DNA from: an uncultured Allosphingosinicella sp.
Lineage (GTDB): Bacteria; Pseudomonadota; Alphaproteobacteria; Sphingomonadales; Sphingomonadaceae
DNA: 9,670 bases
Reading direction: 5' to 3'
Assembly: GCA_934539295.1 (NCBI GenBank)
Contig: CAKTCN010000060.1
Coordinates: forward strand, 1-9,670
Made by a program: the position numbers and the translations under genes. Below, in pieces: positions 8,319 through 9,670 of the stretch (its first letter is position 1; every line of letters begins with the position of its first letter). The notes beneath the pieces are model-generated. The model was not told where the DNA came from, searched no databases, and saw nothing but the letters and a program-made list of their open reading frames with translations.

Positions 8319-8884
8319 TAGGCGATGACCGTCTGGACCAGCAGCCACAAGCCGATGCTCAGGAACAGCAAGGCGGCCGCGATGCGCACGGTGCGAAGAG
8401 GCACGCGCCTGATGAGCGCTTGGCCGAGGTAAACCGCAGGCACGTTGGCGACCATCATGCCGAGCGTCGTGCCGACGGTGACCGGCACCACGTCGGCGAA
8501 GCGGGCGCCCAGCGCCACCGTGGCGAGCTGCGTCTTGTCGCCCATCTCCACCAGGAAGAAGGCGATGGCGGTGGTGAGGAACGCGCCGTAGCGCGCAGGC
8601 TTTTCCGCCATGTCCTCCAGCTTGTCCGGCACCAGTGCCCAGCCGGCCATGAGGATGAAAGACGCGGCGATGAGATAGTGGAACCAGGCGCCCTGCAACA
8701 ACGCGGCCGCCTGTACACCCAGCAAGGCGGCAAAGAAGTGGTTGGCGAGCGTCGCAGCGAAGATGCCGCCGATGATCGGCAGCGGACGGCGGAAGCGGGT
8801 GGCGAGGAGGATCGCCAGCAATTGAGTCTTGTCGCCGATCTCGGCGAGCGTGACGAGGCCCAGGGATGTCAGGAACGCTTCCAC
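8318..8884 (-). CDS. TMEM165/GDT1 (UPF0016) family divalent-cation transporter, probable manganese exporter
   Basis: A 188-residue inner-membrane protein of about six spans built from two repeats. Each repeat carries the family's E-x-G-D-K-T metal-binding motif: EIGDKT at residues 15-20 and EMGDKT at 113-118. Characterised bacterial and plastid relatives move Mn2+ (and Ca2+) out of the cytoplasm. The start is the GTG at 8884, which puts the first motif at the position usual for the family; GGAAGA (8891-8896) lies 6 bases before it. The frame is open for another 230 codons upstream, but that stretch runs through a clear yybP-ykoY riboswitch and has no family similarity, so it is not coding. 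The manganese riboswitch in the leader independently supports a manganese-export role. The next minus-strand gene, the permease, starts 113 bp downstream beyond an inverted repeat. Confidence 0.93.
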   Translation of the reverse strand: MEAFLTSLGLVTLAEIGDKTQLLAILLATRFRRPLPIIGGIFAATLANHFFAALLGVQAAALLQGAWFHYLIAASFILMAGWALVPDKLEDMAEKPARYGAFLTTAIAFFLVEMGDKTQLATVALGARFADVVPVTVGTTLGMMVANVPAVYLGQALIRRVPLRTVRIAAALLFLSIGLWLLVQTVIA

Positions 8885-8890
8885 TGAAAG

Positions 8891-8966
8891 TCTTCCGGGC
8901 CGGCAGGTGAGACCATGGACATCGCCCCTCCCGCCGGCCGGCGGAGGCAGCAACGCCATTGGTCTC
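8891..8966 (-). promoter_or_regulatory. Riboswitch expression platform with mutually exclusive helices
   Basis: On the minus-strand RNA, the 3' conserved GAGACC of the aptamer plus following bases (8966-8956) can pair with a downstream copy of its complement, CCATGGTCTC (8918-8909): 10 bp with one bulge. That pairing destroys aptamer stem P1. It encloses a GC-rich hairpin (8927-8947, 8 bp, GGCC loop). Alternatively, GGCCGGCGGG (8939-8930) can pair with CCTGCCGGCC (8907-8898), 10 bp with one G.U, directly beside the ribosome site 8891-8896. No T-tract is present, so control at translation or through Rho is more likely than intrinsic termination. Which state is 'on' is not decidable by eye. Confidence 0.6.
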
Positions 8967-9068
8967 GCCAGAGCTTCTTCAAGCTCCCTTCGCGCCACGG
9001 CCTCTCGACCGAGCATGTTGACGCGAAAGCCCGCCCGTAAAAAGGCGGCGGCTACTCCCCAGATGACG
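8954..9068 (-). promoter_or_regulatory. yybP-ykoY manganese riboswitch aptamer
   Basis: Read on the minus strand, the leader of the GDT1-family gene has the family's invariant blocks in the right order: GGGGAGTAGC (9060-9051), GTCAACATGCTCG (within about 9009-9022) and TGGCGAGACCA (8970-8960). The same blocks occur in the E. coli alx and mntP leaders. The ends pair as stem P1 (9068-9059 with 8962-8954, 9 bp with one bulged C). Inside are a TTTCGCG/CGCGAAG stem and a perfect GAGCTT-GAAG-AAGCTC hairpin just before the 3' block. This class binds Mn2+ and controls manganese exporters, including UPF0016 genes, which matches the gene that follows 69 bases later. Confidence 0.92.
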
Positions 9069-9073
9069 GAACC

Positions 9074-9102
9074 GCCGTAGCGCCGGTGCGCTGTCAGGGC
9101 AA
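9074..9102 (-). promoter_or_regulatory. Candidate promoter of the riboswitch-exporter transcript
   Basis: On the minus strand, TTGCCC (9102-9097), a 17-base spacer and TACGGC (9079-9074) form a weak housekeeping-type promoter. A start about 7 bases downstream would fall at 9067, the very first bases of aptamer stem P1. The -10 match is poor, so the placement rests mainly on position. Confidence 0.3.
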
Positions 9103-9125
9103 GTGCGTGCAAATGATCGCTCCAG

Positions 9126-9152
9126 TCGATCAGAGTAGCCGTGATTGATCGA
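9126..9152. promoter_or_regulatory. Inverted repeat in the divergent promoter region, possible operator
   Basis: TCGATCA (9126-9132) and TGATCGA (9146-9152) are exact inverted copies with a 13-base spacer. They lie between the riboswitch leader and the plus-strand small ORF, where a regulator could act on either transcript. No known operator consensus is matched. Confidence 0.3.
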
Positions 9153-9166
9153 GCGACAGGAGTTGG

Positions 9167-9181
9167 GTCGTAGGTTACGAC
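9167..9181 (+). other. Small hairpin just before the 40-residue ORF
   Basis: GTCGTA (9167-9172), loop GGT, TACGAC (9176-9181) form a perfect 6-bp stem, ending one base before the CAGAGGA ribosome-site region of the small ORF. It could influence translation start. No T-tract follows. Confidence 0.35.
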
Positions 9182-9196
9182 CAGAGGATGCAGACC

Positions 9197-9319
9197 ATGC
9201 GATACCTTGAGGAACGAACCGGTTTGTCGCTGCACCGGCTGTGCAGGCGGCAGCGTTTCGGCGCGGGGCTGGTGATCGTGCTGGCCGGTGTCGCCGTGCA
9301 GTTCTCCAACCTGGTCTGA
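9197..9319 (+). CDS. Small single-span membrane protein, 40 residues, unknown
   Basis: I do not recognise this product. ATG 9197 has GAGGA 8 bases upstream, and the frame ends at TGA 9317-9319. An ATG at 9188 would add three residues but lacks a spaced ribosome site. The first 24 residues are basic (RYLEERTGLSLHRLCRRQR), and the last part, FGAGLVIVLAGVAVQFSNLV, is hydrophobic enough for one membrane span, with the positive side inward. Third codon positions are mostly G or C, as in the neighbours. It ends 10 bp before the start of the HTH-like gene, so the two may share a transcript. It is divergent from the manganese riboswitch. A chance ORF cannot be excluded. Confidence 0.5.
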   Translation: MRYLEERTGLSLHRLCRRQRFGAGLVIVLAGVAVQFSNLV

Positions 9320-9329
9320 GAGACGGATC

Positions 9330-9587
9330 ATGGACGATTGGACCGCAGAAGACCTGCGCAGGCTCAAGCTGGCAGCGTCCGAGGGCAGCTCGGCCGAGCG
9401 CATCGCCGCGGAACTGGGACGCAGCCAGGCGGATGTCGAAGACCGGCTCGCCCTGCTAGGCCCGGCGGATTCGGGCAATCGCCGCCCGGAGCCGAGCTTC
9501 GGCCCGGACGAGGAAGGCGACGTGACCCCCATCATCCGCGGCGATCCCCAGGACGATGATGCCTGGGTACATGCCCGCAAGGATTGA
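9330..9587 (+). CDS. Small protein with GcrA-like helix-turn-helix N-terminus, hypothetical
   Basis: An 85-residue protein. Residues 1-42 (WTAEDLRRLKLAASEG, then SSAERIAAELGRSQADVEDRLALLG) have the spacing of the N-terminal helix-turn-helix of GcrA/SANT-like proteins, where W-T opens helix 1 and the S-A-x-x-I-A-x-x-L-G turn precedes the recognition helix. The remaining half is acidic and Pro/Gly-rich (FGPDEEGDVTPI, DPQDDDAW), probably disordered. It is too short to be GcrA itself and lacks that protein's C-terminal half. ATG 9330 was chosen because it begins the conserved-looking WT segment and follows the small ORF by 10 bp; the frame is open to 9288, but that part overlaps the small ORF. 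DNA binding is inference. A tRNA on the opposite strand begins 5 bp after its stop codon. Confidence 0.7.
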   Translation: MDDWTAEDLRRLKLAASEGSSAERIAAELGRSQADVEDRLALLGPADSGNRRPEPSFGPDEEGDVTPIIRGDPQDDDAWVHARKD

Positions 9588-9592
9588 AGTGA

Positions 9593-9668
9593 TGGTGCCG
9601 GTTGCAGGAATCGAACCCGCGACCTTCGGTTTACAAAACCGCTGCTCTACCAGCTGAGCTAAACCGGC
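9593..9668 (-). tRNA. tRNA-Thr (anticodon UGU)
   Basis: A complete 76-nt cloverleaf on the minus strand. The 7-bp acceptor stem GCCGGTT/AACCGGC is perfect, with discriminator A and an encoded CCA (9593-9595). The D-stem is GCTC/GAGC, the T-arm is GCGGG-TTCGATT-CCTGC, and the anticodon loop TTTGTAA places TGT at 9635-9633, reading ACA threonine codons. The anticodon stem has a G-A mismatch at its outer pair. Only two bases of 5' flank lie in the window. Confidence 0.97.
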
Positions 9669-9670
9669 GT

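Noticed and set aside
7299..8321. A 340-residue plus-strand frame opposite the permease
   Set aside because: It is an Asp/Gly/Arg-rich shadow of the permease's codon bias, with no ribosome site and no domain.
8318..9580. Reading the GDT1-family gene as a 420-residue protein with a long N-terminal domain
   Set aside because: The extra 232 residues are encoded by the riboswitch leader, the promoter region and the antisense of two plus-strand ORFs. The family protein begins at the GTG 8884.

Overview
The window reads as a chromosomal segment of a high-G+C alphaproteobacterium, most likely of the order Sphingomonadales (Novosphingobium, Sphingobium or Erythrobacter type). This rests on the strong G/C bias at third codon positions, GTG/TTG starts, a methionine aminopeptidase with the N-terminus I recall from sphingomonads, and two interspersed inverted-repeat elements of a kind I recall from sphingomonad genomes. 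The taxonomic call is inference; no database was searched.

Layout from left to right. Positions 1-1015 (+) hold the 3' end of pgi (glucose-6-phosphate isomerase), followed after 4 bp by map (methionine aminopeptidase, TTG start). A convergent gap (1016-1126) carries a 29-bp-arm inverted repeat. Then comes a minus-strand gene for a small membrane-anchored, coiled-coil protein that resembles only the tail of SPFH/prohibitin-type proteins (1127-1534). Divergent from it is the nitrogen-assimilation pair glnB (PII) and glnA (type I glutamine synthetase), closed by a strong intrinsic terminator. Next, on the plus strand, is a LOV-HisKA-HATPase-REC hybrid photoreceptor kinase. It is interrupted by a -1 and then a compensating +1 frameshift, so it is a pseudogene or a sequencing artefact.

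The rest is mostly minus strand. An APC-superfamily amino-acid permease overlaps an MHS-type major facilitator transporter by ATGA, so the two form an operon. Upstream of them, separated by a second inverted-repeat element, lies a TMEM165/GDT1-family (UPF0016) cation exporter. Its leader contains a recognisable yybP-ykoY manganese riboswitch (about 8954-9068) and an expression platform in which two alternative pairings exclude each other. This is the best regulatory find of the window: manganese sensing by RNA would control a putative manganese exporter.

The stretch 8885-9196 has no gene but is filled by the expression platform, the aptamer, its likely promoter and small inverted repeats. Divergent from it on the plus strand is a tiny single-membrane-span ORF of 40 residues (9197-9319), then an 85-residue protein with a GcrA-like helix-turn-helix N-terminus. 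A complete tRNA-Thr(UGU) on the minus strand ends the window.

No CRISPR array, insertion sequence, integrase or phage gene is visible. Most of the region is core chromosome, and no wholly new system is evident. The items worth a second look are the riboswitch switch region, the broken LOV kinase, the orphan SPFH-tail protein and the small ORF beside the riboswitch promoter.
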